A DNA stretch of 64,000 bases. Source: Metabacillus fastidiosus NBRC 101226. GTDB taxonomy: Bacteria > Bacillota > Bacilli > Bacillales > Bacillaceae. Shown here piece by piece: positions 28,244 through 36,559 of the stretch (its first letter is position 1; the number at the start of each line of letters is the position of its first letter). The DNA lies in the NCBI RefSeq assembly GCF_001591625.1, contig NZ_BCVG01000003.1:1-64000 (forward strand). Direction: 5' to 3'. Under the pieces are notes generated by a model. The model searched no databases, was not told the DNA's origin, and saw nothing but the letters and a program-made list of their open reading frames with translations. A program made the position numbers and the translations under genes.

Positions 28244-28269
28244 CGGACTTACCAATTAAGGCAAGTCCG
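28244..28269 (-). terminator. Terminator of the allE-cupin unit
   Basis: CGGACTT (28244-28250) with AAGTCCG (28263-28269); TTTTTATT follows on the minus strand. It lies just after the cupin gene. Confidence 0.8.
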
Positions 28270-28278
28270 CAATATTAT

Positions 28279-28686
28279 TTATTTCGTTTTTCTTTCGTAT
28301 TTCGTAATATCCATAGTAGCTGGGTTATCGCCACAAGCAAATCCAACGAACATGAAGTTTTCTGTACCTGTGTTTAACATTCCATGGATTTGGTTAGGTT
28401 TAGCTAATAGGATCATACCAGCTTTGATAGGAATTTCGTTTTCAAGGTCTGGATAGTAAACTCCTTCTCCTTGAATACAAACCCAAATATCATCAACAGC
28501 TGAATGTGAATGAACATATAAGTCTTGTCCAGGCTCAAGGCACCAAATTGCCCCAACTGTTCTTTCTGTTTCATAGAAGAAGTTCTTTTGCGCTTGTTCT
28601 GAACTAAATTTTGCGATTTTATCTACTTCGAAGACTCTTTCTTTCATGATTTCTTCGATTGTTGCAGCTGTCTTGTTTTCTGACAT
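28279..28686 (-). CDS. Small cupin protein next to allE
   Basis: A 135-residue single cupin domain: PGQDLYVHSHSAVDDIWVCIQGEG holds the first cupin motif (HxH...E position occupied by D/W) and PNQIHGMLNTG the second. It is 54 nt after allE and probably in the same transcript, so it may act in ureide breakdown, for instance on a product of ureidoglycine. I do not recognise a characterised enzyme. Family certain, function open. Confidence 0.75.
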   Translation of the reverse strand: MSENKTAATIEEIMKERVFEVDKIAKFSSEQAQKNFFYETERTVGAIWCLEPGQDLYVHSHSAVDDIWVCIQGEGVYYPDLENEIPIKAGMILLAKPNQIHGMLNTGTENFMFVGFACGDNPATMDITKYERKTK

Positions 28687-28740
28687 ATGCGATTCCCCCC
28701 TAAAATAACTGTCTGTTCTTCAGAGCATCTTTTTAAAAAA

Positions 28741-29508
28741 TTATTTTAATTCTGCATCGCGGTTGCAGTCTTTAGAGTAAACATAAGTTAATGGCTCTCT
28801 TCCTACTGCGTAACCTGCTTGTTGTACGTATGGACCCATGAAAATGTAATCGCCTTTTTTCACTGGAATCCACTCATTATCTAGGTTGTACATTCCTTCT
28901 CCTGATAGAAGGTATGCGCCATGCTCTTGTACATGTGTTTCGATAAATGGATGGCATGCTGCTGGATCGAATGAAAGGATATGGAAGTTCATATCGAAAT
29001 CGATATCCGTTGGTAATAAGTCTTTAATGTGTACATTATGCATATCATCATAATCTCTATATTCAATATCGTTTGAATGGCTTGAGTAAACCCATGGTTT
29101 TTTGCCTTCAAGCGGACGATATTTTTGTTTGTAAAGGAATACTCTAGAGTCACCTTCAGCAATATTTTCTAAATACATAGTTGTTCCAGGTGGGCAGTAT
29201 AAGTATCCGCTATCTTTTAATTCAAACTCTTGCTCGTCTGCTTTAGCTTTTACTTTACCTTCAATAACATAAACAAATGTTTCTACATCTGCTTGTCCGC
29301 CGAAACCTTCAGCATTTTTCCCGCCGTCTTGCATTGTGATAATGTAATCAACAAAGCTTGCTCCAAGCTTAGGTGAACCTAAAATTGAAATAATGCAGTT
29401 TTCAAATCCAGGAACAACATTGTTCACTAGTCCTTCAGGTGCGATTAATGCATATAAACCATGCTTAATAATTGATCTGCTTGATAATAAATCTTTAGGA
29501 TAACCCAT
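28741..29508 (-). CDS. allE: (S)-ureidoglycine aminohydrolase
   Basis: A 255-residue bicupin matching UGlyAH (AllE/YlbA), which converts ureidoglycine, made from allantoate, to ureidoglycolate and ammonia. Manganese-site residues in the C-terminal cupin are visible in FIETHVQEHGAYLLSGEG near residue 192. Start preceded by AAGGAG at about 11 nt. Its own promoter lies some 140 bp upstream. With allB it indicates ureide use; allantoate amidohydrolase (allC) is not in this window. Confidence 0.9.
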   Translation of the reverse strand: MGYPKDLLSSRSIIKHGLYALIAPEGLVNNVVPGFENCIISILGSPKLGASFVDYIITMQDGGKNAEGFGGQADVETFVYVIEGKVKAKADEQEFELKDSGYLYCPPGTTMYLENIAEGDSRVFLYKQKYRPLEGKKPWVYSSHSNDIEYRDYDDMHNVHIKDLLPTDIDFDMNFHILSFDPAACHPFIETHVQEHGAYLLSGEGMYNLDNEWIPVKKGDYIFMGPYVQQAGYAVGREPLTYVYSKDCNRDAELK

Positions 29509-29647
29509 CTGTACAAACGCTCCTTTTTTTATCTTTGTTCTCTATATATAATACTTATAAAAACGCTTCGATTCCAATTGTAAACCTGTTCTCGAAATAA
29601 CTCAAGTCCATGATTTCACCACGGGAATCTATTAAATTCTATCTAAT

Positions 29648-29676
29648 ATTTTAAGCTCTTTTATTCCATTAGTCAA
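29648..29676 (-). promoter_or_regulatory. Sigma-A promoter upstream of allE
   Basis: On the minus strand TTGACT (29671-29676), exactly 17 bp, TAAAAT (29648-29653). It gives a leader of about 130 nt before allE. No clear regulator box was seen in 29509-29753. Confidence 0.6.
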
Positions 29677-29753
29677 TTAAGCATAATCTAAAAATTGCGT
29701 CAAGTTTTGTGATTATTCAAATTTTATTTGGCCTTATTCTTCCTAATGAGAAA

Positions 29754-31229
29754 CTAGGCATAGATTTGATACTGATTTTTGCCTTTTCTTTTTGATTCAT
29801 ACAAAACAGTATCTGCTTTTTCATAAAGCATCTGCATATTATCATCATCATTTGCAAAAGCAATTCCTATACTAACTGTAACATCAACCTTTCTTAAATC
29901 ACATTCCGGCAATAATAATTTATTCATTTCTGCAATCAGTTTATTTGAGATGCTAATAATTTCTTCCATGTTAGTATTCGAAAAAATAATAGCAAACTCA
30001 TCCCCTCCCAGTCTTGCAGCTAGATTTTGCTTGCCGGCACAGGCTTGAATAACTTTCGCTGTGACTGTTAATAAAACATCTCCCTTACCATGACCGAGCT
30101 TATCATTTACTAATTTAAAATTATCTAGGTCAACCATCATTAAAGCAACATTCGATTCTCTTCTTCTAAGTAAGCCTTTTAATGTCTGTTCAAATGCCGC
30201 TCTATTTTTTAATCCTGTTAAACTGTCATGGAATGCGAGGTACATCGGTCTTGCAACAATACGGGCAATAATGAATGAAAGAATAATAGCCGCAGTTAGA
30301 ATAATGAATAAATGTATAAGGAAATCTTTTCGGTAATCATTTAATACCGAATTCAATTCCCCCTTATTGTAAGCGATTTCAACAATTCGGTGAGTCATTG
30401 AACCATTGTCCGTATAATACTCATAAGGAATGTAACGAAAATTAGTTTCTTTTCCATTTAATATCCCTGTAAATTCCTCTTCTTTTCCACTTTTCACAAC
30501 ATTTCTAAATACTTTTTCTTTTTGCTTTGACAGCTTCACAATTTCCCCATTCTTTATTTTTTCTCCTAAAATAAAACCATCAGGAACATACACATGGATT
30601 TCATCCACAGATGTATACTGTTTTTCTAAACTGTCAATTACATCCGTAAAATTAAATTCATTTAATATTTCTTTATTACTAAGTGAAACCCCTAACTCAA
30701 TTATGTATTTATGATCCGGTGTAGGCATATAGCTGTATTTTTTGAATTCCCCACTTTTCTGGTGAAGATCCATACCATCATAAACAAAGGTTTCCCCATT
30801 TCTGCGCATATCCAAAAGTTTAGAAAAGGAATCACAGCATGATTTAAAATCAAGATTAATGTCTTCTTTTAAACTGCTATGAGTAATAATATTTTCTTTA
30901 TTTATAATAAAAACATCCATTCCGAACTTTTCCTTAAGTGCATCAAAATCCCACATATCAAAATTCGAATTAGTTTTATAAAGTGAAAGCAATGCTTCTG
31001 AGTACTGCCTCATCTTTTCCGTCGTTTCTTTATCAAACATATTATAAGCTTTATCAATAGTATGTAAGGAATTCAAAATAGTATCCTCTACTAGCTGAAG
31101 TTTTATATTATGCTCTTCAATTAAATGTCTTTTTACCTTAACTTGGTCGATAAATGCTACCGATAAAGAGATAAGCACTGAAAACGAAATCATTATTAAT
31201 GTAAGGTATATTCTAAAGTTTTTTATCAT
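29754..31229 (-). CDS. Membrane-bound diguanylate cyclase (GGDEF)
   Basis: 491 residues: a membrane helix at about 8-28, an extracytoplasmic sensor of some 260 residues, a second helix at about 300-322, and a GGDEF domain with intact active site RLGGDEFAII near residue 410. The inhibitory RxxD site is not present just before it (KQNLAARLGG), so product inhibition may be absent. It makes cyclic di-GMP. No EAL domain. It stands alone. Confidence 0.9.
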   Translation of the reverse strand: MIKNFRIYLTLIMISFSVLISLSVAFIDQVKVKRHLIEEHNIKLQLVEDTILNSLHTIDKAYNMFDKETTEKMRQYSEALLSLYKTNSNFDMWDFDALKEKFGMDVFIINKENIITHSSLKEDINLDFKSCCDSFSKLLDMRRNGETFVYDGMDLHQKSGEFKKYSYMPTPDHKYIIELGVSLSNKEILNEFNFTDVIDSLEKQYTSVDEIHVYVPDGFILGEKIKNGEIVKLSKQKEKVFRNVVKSGKEEEFTGILNGKETNFRYIPYEYYTDNGSMTHRIVEIAYNKGELNSVLNDYRKDFLIHLFIILTAAIILSFIIARIVARPMYLAFHDSLTGLKNRAAFEQTLKGLLRRRESNVALMMVDLDNFKLVNDKLGHGKGDVLLTVTAKVIQACAGKQNLAARLGGDEFAIIFSNTNMEEIISISNKLIAEMNKLLLPECDLRKVDVTVSIGIAFANDDDNMQMLYEKADTVLYESKRKGKNQYQIYA

Positions 31230-31394
31230 CTCATATTTCCAACTCCTCTCAAAAGTACAAGTAAGACTATTATACTACTTTAATAATAAGGAAAAAATAC
31301 AAAAATAAGTATTTTAGACTATTATTTACCTGTAAATAATAAATTGAATAGTTTTATAACCTATTCTCGTCTAATTATTGAAAGGAGGGAGGAT

Positions 31395-31589
31395 ATGGAA
31401 CAGGGAAAAAGTAGAAAGGCGTTTATAGAATCATCTGAGTACTCTTTTAAAAATAAAAAATATGAAAAGCAATATGAAACACCATTAACAGACGACCTTT
31501 ATATTCATGTAAGGGGAATAAATCCAGTTACACGAAAAGATTTAGAAGTGAAGATTCCTATTGAAAAAGATAAACTTTTACAAAAGTAA
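31395..31589 (+). CDS. Small charged protein of unknown function
   Basis: A 64-residue soluble, lysine- and glutamate-rich protein (MEQGKSRKAFIESSEY start). A very strong AAAGGAGGGAGG precedes the ATG at 31395, so I reject an in-frame start 17 codons upstream. No family recognised. It lies between the divergent cyclase gene and the convergent DMT transporter. Confidence 0.6.
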   Translation: MEQGKSRKAFIESSEYSFKNKKYEKQYETPLTDDLYIHVRGINPVTRKDLEVKIPIEKDKLLQK

Positions 31590-31620
31590 GAAAGGTTTTC
31601 CTTTTAAAAGGAAACCTTTC
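31590..31620. terminator. Hairpin between the small gene and the DMT transporter
   Basis: GAAAGGTTT (31590-31598) pairs with AAACCTTTC (31612-31620), inner stem CCTTTT/AAAAGG. It sits immediately after both converging stop codons. T-runs are weak, so termination strength is uncertain. Confidence 0.5.
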
Positions 31621-31624
31621 CCCA

Positions 31625-32515
31625 TTATCCAGTGACATAGCTTGTTCTGCTCCCTAACCAGTTAACGATAATTACACCTGAAATTGCGATAATCCCGCCT
31701 ATAAGAGAAAGAGTGCTTGGCCATTCACGAAGCCAAAGCCATGCGACAAAGATTGCAATGACTGGTTCTACGTACATCATACTCGTTACAGAACTCGCTT
31801 TTCCCAGAGATAATGCTGTAGCCCACATAACATATGCAATTGCTGCCGGGAAAATCCCAACGTAAATCGCTGATAAATGAGCCTCGATTGTAGCATGCTG
31901 AATATCTTCAAAAAGTCCGGGAAAGAAAATGAAAAACGGCAATGTACCAGCCCAGGTAAAATAGGCAGTCAACTCAATTGGCTTATAACGACTGAATAAC
32001 GGCTTTTGAAAAACAAAAAATACGGATGTTGCCACAGCCGCAAGCAGCATGAATAAAGCTCCTTCAGATATATGAAAAGATTGACCTGTCGTTCCTATCG
32101 TAATAAGAATAATACCGATAAATCCGACAAATAGACCTGCCCATCCAAACAGACCAAGCTTTTCTTTTAATACGATGACAGCAATCAAGGATGTGAAGAC
32201 AGGAGCCGAACCGATAATCATTCCAGCAGTGCCTGCCTCTACTGTTAATTCCCCGAATGTTACACCAATATGATAAATGCTAATACCGACCCATCCAAGT
32301 GCTAAAATCTTAATTACATCCTCTTTTTTCGGCAGCTGAAACTGAACACCAGGCCATAAAGCGTAGATGAGAAAAATACTTGATGCGATAAGGAAACGAA
32401 TAAGTACTAAATGTCCTGCGGAATAACCGCCTTGCAGGCTTGCTCGAATAGCAGCAAATGTAGAACCCCATATTATAATTGTAATAAATGCTAGCAGAAA
32501 AACTTTTTTATTCAA
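31625..32515 (-). CDS. DMT-family (EamA) transporter
   Basis: A 296-residue protein with ten predicted helices in two EamA repeats (first from residue 5, second from about residue 150 with EGALFMLLAAVATSVFFVFQKPLF). Such proteins usually export amino acids or other metabolites. Substrate cannot be inferred. Monocistronic. Confidence 0.85.
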   Translation of the reverse strand: MNKKVFLLAFITIIIWGSTFAAIRASLQGGYSAGHLVLIRFLIASSIFLIYALWPGVQFQLPKKEDVIKILALGWVGISIYHIGVTFGELTVEAGTAGMIIGSAPVFTSLIAVIVLKEKLGLFGWAGLFVGFIGIILITIGTTGQSFHISEGALFMLLAAVATSVFFVFQKPLFSRYKPIELTAYFTWAGTLPFFIFFPGLFEDIQHATIEAHLSAIYVGIFPAAIAYVMWATALSLGKASSVTSMMYVEPVIAIFVAWLWLREWPSTLSLIGGIIAISGVIIVNWLGSRTSYVTG

Positions 32516-32533
32516 AATGGCCCTCCTATTCTT

Positions 32534-32636
32534 TTATGCCAGCCTTAACGGGCAGTAAGACTCCCACTTCAATGTTCTGAGAATTCGAAGAAGTTAGTGG
32601 GGAGATGAAAAAACCCCCCACTGATGGAAGTTTCAC
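32534..32636 (-). repeat. Structured dispersed repeat element
   Basis: About 100 bp with three complementary arms: CTCCCACT (32561-32568), AGTGGGGAG (32596-32604) and CCCCCCACT (32614-32622). The middle arm can pair with either neighbour. The end at 32534-32558 matches window positions 1-25 at 23 of 25 bases. It resembles the structured ends of small IS elements or an intergenic RNA repeat, but no transposase is present. Identity unresolved. Confidence 0.6.
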
Positions 32637-32656
32637 TTTATTATAAAATTAAAAAT

Positions 32657-32675
32657 ACGAAGCTGGCAGCCTCGT
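32657..32675 (-). terminator. Weak terminator after the HpaB-type gene
   Basis: ACGAAGCT/AGCCTCGT arms with a 3-nt loop and one mismatch; ATTTTTAATTTT follows on the minus strand. Plausible end for the monooxygenase transcript. Confidence 0.5.
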
Positions 32676-32740
32676 AAATGGTTAAATATTATTTTATCCT
32701 ATCTCCATTATTAATAAAAGAATGTTATTCTACAAACATT

Positions 32741-34174
32741 TCATTCTGTATCTAATAGAGATTTTGCCAATTTTATTGCATTCTCTCTTGAATAACTATT
32801 ATATAAGCTTGTATTAAGCCTTACCGGATCACCAAAGAAGAATCTCTCATATAGGGTCTGTCTTCCTCCAAATGAGCTTGTGCTTATATCCCATGCCAAT
32901 CTAAAAAGCTTTGTTCTCATTTGTGCATCACCGGAAGCTGCTTGTAAGTAATGATGCAAATCACCTTTTATGTCTGAATTAAAATCCTTTTCTGTAGGAA
33001 TGGAAATTAATCCGCTTGCCCCAAGAAGATGCAAAATCTCCACTATCCTCGGATATAACTTCGGAAAAGTACTAATAGCTGTGTAAAGCGGATTTAAGCC
33101 TGGCAGCATGATCCCTCTCTTATCTTCTTTTGCCTCTATTTCTGATACTAGTAAGAGCGCCTTCATCGTTTCAAATCCGATAATGATTTCGCTCACTTTC
33201 TCTTTTACATGCTGGTATCCGCTAATATCAATTGTGTTGACTATTAATTGTGCGACACCTAAAAGAAATTCTGTTTTTATTACTTGCCTTGCTACTGCTT
33301 GATGAAGGAGAAAAGGATAAAATTTTGATTCTTCATACATTTTATTTACAATATTATAATCATTATATAAAAATACCCTATCCCATGGAACTAACACATT
33401 ATCAAATACAACAATAGTATCCATTTCTTCAAATCTGGAACCCAGAGGATGATCGAATACGGAATTACTACAGGAAAACGGCTCTCTGCATATAAATTTT
33501 AAGTTGGGAGTATTACTTGGAATCGAGAATGCATAGATAAATGATTCTTCAATGAAATTACCTCCAATTGGCAAAACTAATAATTCATCTGTAATTCCAC
33601 CTTGTGTCGCCAATAAACGTGCACCTTTTATTATAAGTCCACTACTGTTCGTTTCTACAATTCTGGCGGAAATAGGCTCAGCCTCATCGTCATCAAAATA
33701 ACCTATCGAACGATTTACTTGCGGGTTAACAAATGTATGAGCAAATGTTATATCGTTCTCCCTCGCATGCTCATACAACTTTTTTATATTTTGCCCAAAA
33801 TGCTCTTTATTCTCAAAACATTCCCATGCTGATCCTAACGCCATAACCCCAGCATTCATATAATCCGGAGATCTCCCCATCATACCGCCTGATGTTTTAG
33901 CCCATTCCTGCGTAGTCAGCCTCCTTTTCTCTAAATCTTCTTTTGTCCGCGGCTGTAAATAAGATGTCCCGACTCTATCCCCCGTTAACGGTGATTTATA
34001 TGTCATAAAATCCTTTGTTAACTGTAAATCAAATAAGGCTGCTTTACTTTTTAGTACCCCTTTAAATGCATAATGGTCACAAATATTTCCCTTTATCTTT
34101 TGACCATCGATCCAAATCTCAGCTTGCAGCTGACGAATCCGCTCCAAAAAGGCTGAACCATTAATGGCTGGCAT
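32741..34174 (-). CDS. 4-hydroxyphenylacetate 3-hydroxylase family monooxygenase (YoaI/HpaB-like)
   Basis: A 477-residue protein of the FAD-dependent HpaB family, the large oxygenase component that hydroxylates phenolic compounds with reduced flavin from a separate reductase. Family stretches: SPDYMNAGVMALGSAWE near residue 105, HTFVNPQVNRS near residue 145, and DNVLVPWDRVFLYND near residue 262. No reductase (HpaC) gene is next to it. The true substrate may differ from 4-hydroxyphenylacetate. Confidence 0.85.
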   Translation of the reverse strand: MPAINGSAFLERIRQLQAEIWIDGQKIKGNICDHYAFKGVLKSKAALFDLQLTKDFMTYKSPLTGDRVGTSYLQPRTKEDLEKRRLTTQEWAKTSGGMMGRSPDYMNAGVMALGSAWECFENKEHFGQNIKKLYEHARENDITFAHTFVNPQVNRSIGYFDDDEAEPISARIVETNSSGLIIKGARLLATQGGITDELLVLPIGGNFIEESFIYAFSIPSNTPNLKFICREPFSCSNSVFDHPLGSRFEEMDTIVVFDNVLVPWDRVFLYNDYNIVNKMYEESKFYPFLLHQAVARQVIKTEFLLGVAQLIVNTIDISGYQHVKEKVSEIIIGFETMKALLLVSEIEAKEDKRGIMLPGLNPLYTAISTFPKLYPRIVEILHLLGASGLISIPTEKDFNSDIKGDLHHYLQAASGDAQMRTKLFRLAWDISTSSFGGRQTLYERFFFGDPVRLNTSLYNSYSRENAIKLAKSLLDTE

Positions 34175-34298
34175 GCTATCCCACCTTTATTTTTATAACG
34201 GACTAATGAAAACCCCATTCTTTAGTTTATGTGTGGGGGATAACATTTTGCTTTTCCCACTTGAATTTAAATTCATTTATTCTGGAAAAATAAAAATG

Positions 34299-34325
34299 AC
34301 CGCAATATTCTGATCATATTGCGGT
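34299..34325 (-). terminator. Terminator of the AddB/Cas4-like gene
   Basis: ACCGCAATAT (34299-34308) with ATATTGCGGT (34316-34325): 10-bp perfect stem; ATTTTTATTTTT follows on the minus strand. Confidence 0.88.
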
Positions 34326-34342
34326 TAAAATTTCTGACACAG

Positions 34343-35131
34343 TTAATGTAATAAATTGTTTGTTAATTTATGGACCTCTTCAAATTCATTAGAACTCTCT
34401 TTACATCTTTGTGTAAAAGGACAGCTCATACATTCTCTTAATAAATTTGTTTTTATATAGCCATCTGGATGTTGTAAAAGAGATTTCATATGTTTCAAAT
34501 AAATGATTCCTTTTTTCACATCATCATTTTTTGGAAAGTAAGTGTACCTTTTGCCTTCTAACAGTGTAATAATCTCAATCTTTTCAGGTAATTTGCCGAA
34601 TGCTTGATTTGAAAATACAACAATTAAATAATTATATAACTTGGTCATTTCTTCATCTGCTTCTATAAGATATTTTTTTATGATAAAGGAATCTGTTGAC
34701 CATTCTGCTAATTCAAAAGTAACTGAAAGTTGAGTCTCTAATTCTTCAATATATGTATTCAGCTTTTCATATAGAAATAACGGCGGCTTTGGGCCGTTAT
34801 CTGTCATTAAAAACTGAAGTAAATGATCGGTCGTTTTTGCTAAAATAATATAATAATCGATTTTTGATTCAAAATAGTTTAAATCTATACCCTTCCAATA
34901 TTTATCAATCAATTTTAATATGTTTATTTTATTTCTCGTATGTAATGGGAGCTGATAATATTTTTGAACAACTTGATTAACAATGAATTGAACTGCCTGC
35001 CTCCATCTTACTTGGTGGAAGTTGGCTGATACAATATATTGATAATAAAATTTATAAGGACATCTTATAAACGACTCTAAATGGTAGTCAGTCATCGTCT
35101 TCACCGAGACTAGATGGTGCATGTTTTTCAT
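34343..35131 (-). CDS. Four-cysteine AddB/Cas4-like PD-(D/E)XK family protein
   Basis: A 262-residue protein. It opens with YHLESFIRCPYKFYYQY (C24) and ends with CMSCPFTQRC (C234, C237, C243). This C...CxxCx5C layout is that of the iron-sulfur staple around RecB-type nuclease domains in AddB and Cas4. The catalytic part is divergent: only IITLLEGKRYTY near residue 204 hints at the D/E-x-K strand. It may be an inactive or altered nuclease. Strikingly it is preceded by two Fur boxes. No CRISPR or addAB genes nearby. Confidence 0.65.
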   Translation of the reverse strand: MKNMHHLVSVKTMTDYHLESFIRCPYKFYYQYIVSANFHQVRWRQAVQFIVNQVVQKYYQLPLHTRNKINILKLIDKYWKGIDLNYFESKIDYYIILAKTTDHLLQFLMTDNGPKPPLFLYEKLNTYIEELETQLSVTFELAEWSTDSFIIKKYLIEADEEMTKLYNYLIVVFSNQAFGKLPEKIEIITLLEGKRYTYFPKNDDVKKGIIYLKHMKSLLQHPDGYIKTNLLRECMSCPFTQRCKESSNEFEEVHKLTNNLLH

Positions 35132-35180
35132 TTAGTCATTCCTTCCTTTCTTTTAATCTTCTGGCATTACACAAATCAAT

Positions 35181-35233
35181 TGATAATGATTATCACTTAC
35201 TTTAATTTAACTGATAACCATTATCAATGTCAA
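35181..35233 (-). promoter_or_regulatory. Promoter with two Fur boxes
   Basis: On the minus strand TTGACA (35228-35233), 17 bp, TTAAAT (35205-35210). A 7-1-7 Fur box TGATAACCATTATCA (35212-35226) fills the spacer and a second perfect one, TGATAATGATTATCA (35181-35195), lies over the transcribed start. The boxes are about 30 bp apart. Strong iron-dependent repression of the four-cysteine gene is expected. Confidence 0.85.
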
Positions 35234-35391
35234 GGTAATCCCTTATAAAAATTGAAAGGTCCTATTAGACAGTAATTGAATAATTGTTAAATGTGAATTT
35301 TTTGTTATATTTACCGATTAATAGTTTTATTATTTGTTTAAAAAAAATATAATTAATTTATAACTATCACGTTACAGTTTGGAGGAATAAA

Positions 35392-35793
35392 ATTGGGAAA
35401 GAGAAATTAAAAATTGGAGAATTAGCAGAGTTATCAAATCTTACAAAGAGAACAATCGATTATTATACAAATCTTGGTCTATTAAAAGTGGAACGTTCCT
35501 CTTCAAATTACCGTTACTATGATCACTCTGCAATTGAGCGCCTACATTTCATAGAAAACTGTAAAAATAGTGGTATGTCATTAGAAGAGATTAAAAAGAA
35601 ACTAATAGACGAAGATTCAGAAGAAATTGATGTTCTGGAATTAAGATTAAAAATTAAAGGCTTAGAGAAAGATGTCTCACAAATTTTAGACCAGCTCGGT
35701 AAACATGATTCAATGAATCAAGAATATGTAAAGAAGCATGTTTCACATGAAAGTCTATCATTAATTCAAACTTTATTATTATTACTCAATTAA
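35392..35793 (+). CDS. MerR-type regulator with apparent ATT start
   Basis: A 133-residue MerR protein: KIGELAELSNLTKRTIDYY (helix-turn-helix), NYRYYDHSAIERL, a dimer helix and a leucine-rich tail. No metal-binding cysteine cluster. TTTGGAGG is followed after 6 nt by ATT GGG AAA GAG; no ATG, GTG or TTG exists in frame between the upstream stop (35350) and there. Either ATT is the start or one G is missing from TTGGG, which would allow a TTG start. It precedes the peptidase and CNNM genes on the same strand. Confidence 0.8.
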   Translation: MGKEKLKIGELAELSNLTKRTIDYYTNLGLLKVERSSSNYRYYDHSAIERLHFIENCKNSGMSLEEIKKKLIDEDSEEIDVLELRLKIKGLEKDVSQILDQLGKHDSMNQEYVKKHVSHESLSLIQTLLLLLN

Positions 35794-35815
35794 CTTTCGG
35801 AGGTTTTAAACAGCT

Positions 35816-36505
35816 ATGATTTTTCACCCTATGGATTTTCTTATTTTTTTAGCCTTAGGTATCTCAATATGGGCACAATTTAAAGTAAAAGGAAATTTCA
35901 AAAAGTGGTCTGAGGTTGCAACACGGACTGGTTTGTCCGGTGCAGAAGCAGCACGCCGAATTCTCGACAGTAACGGGCTAAGCAATATCCCAATTGAAGT
36001 AGTACCTGGTACACTTTCTGATCATTATGATCCAATTAACAGAGTGGTTCGATTATCTGAATCCGTATATTACGGTCACTCTATTGCATCCGTGTCTGTT
36101 GCCGCACATGAAGTAGGACACGCTATTCAACATCAGCAAGCCTACCCTGCCCTCGTTATTAGACATCGTATTTTTCCGGTAGCTAATATTGCGTCGGGTA
36201 TTGCTCCCTTTTTATTTATCGGAGGAATGTTATTACAGCAATTTTCTCTGATAGGGATAGGAATTCTTGTCTTCTCCGCTGCAGTAGCATTTCAATTAGT
36301 TACATTACCTGTTGAATTTGACGCAAGTAAACGAGCTAAAAGTTTAATGCTCGCTGAAGGTATCTTATATAACGACGAAGAAAAAGGCGTTAAAAAAGTA
36401 CTAAATGCAGCGGCCTTAACATATGTAGCTGGAGCTTTAATGGCATTATTTGAATTAATTAAGTTTGTAATGATCTTTTTACAGGGAAATAACGAAGAAG
36501 AATAA
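35816..36505 (+). CDS. Membrane zinc metallopeptidase, YugP family
   Basis: A 229-residue protein with an N-terminal helix, the zinc motif AAHEVGHAIQHQ near residue 100 and the third-ligand segment PVEFDASKRA near residue 166, plus two or three more membrane helices. This is the PF04298-type neutral zinc peptidase. GGAGG precedes it, 22 nt after merR. Substrate unknown; the operon context suggests membrane quality control or control of the CNNM protein. Confidence 0.85.
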   Translation: MIFHPMDFLIFLALGISIWAQFKVKGNFKKWSEVATRTGLSGAEAARRILDSNGLSNIPIEVVPGTLSDHYDPINRVVRLSESVYYGHSIASVSVAAHEVGHAIQHQQAYPALVIRHRIFPVANIASGIAPFLFIGGMLLQQFSLIGIGILVFSAAVAFQLVTLPVEFDASKRAKSLMLAEGILYNDEEKGVKKVLNAAALTYVAGALMALFELIKFVMIFLQGNNEEE

Positions 36506-36520
36506 ATTATTTACCACTTA

Positions 36521-36559
36521 AGGAGGTGTATGTCTTACTTTAAGTAAGACTACTTATTG
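36521..36559 (+). promoter_or_regulatory. Hairpin and mini-ORF between the ribosome site and a TTG start
   Basis: AGGAGGTG (36521-36528) is followed at once by a five-codon ORF (ATG at 36530, TAA at 36545-36547) lying within an inverted repeat GTCTTACTT-t-AAGTAAGAC (36532-36550), and then TTG at 36557. Without folding the ribosome site is 28-30 nt from the TTG; folded it is about 11 nt. This may set translation of the CNNM gene by structure or reinitiation. Confidence 0.45.
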
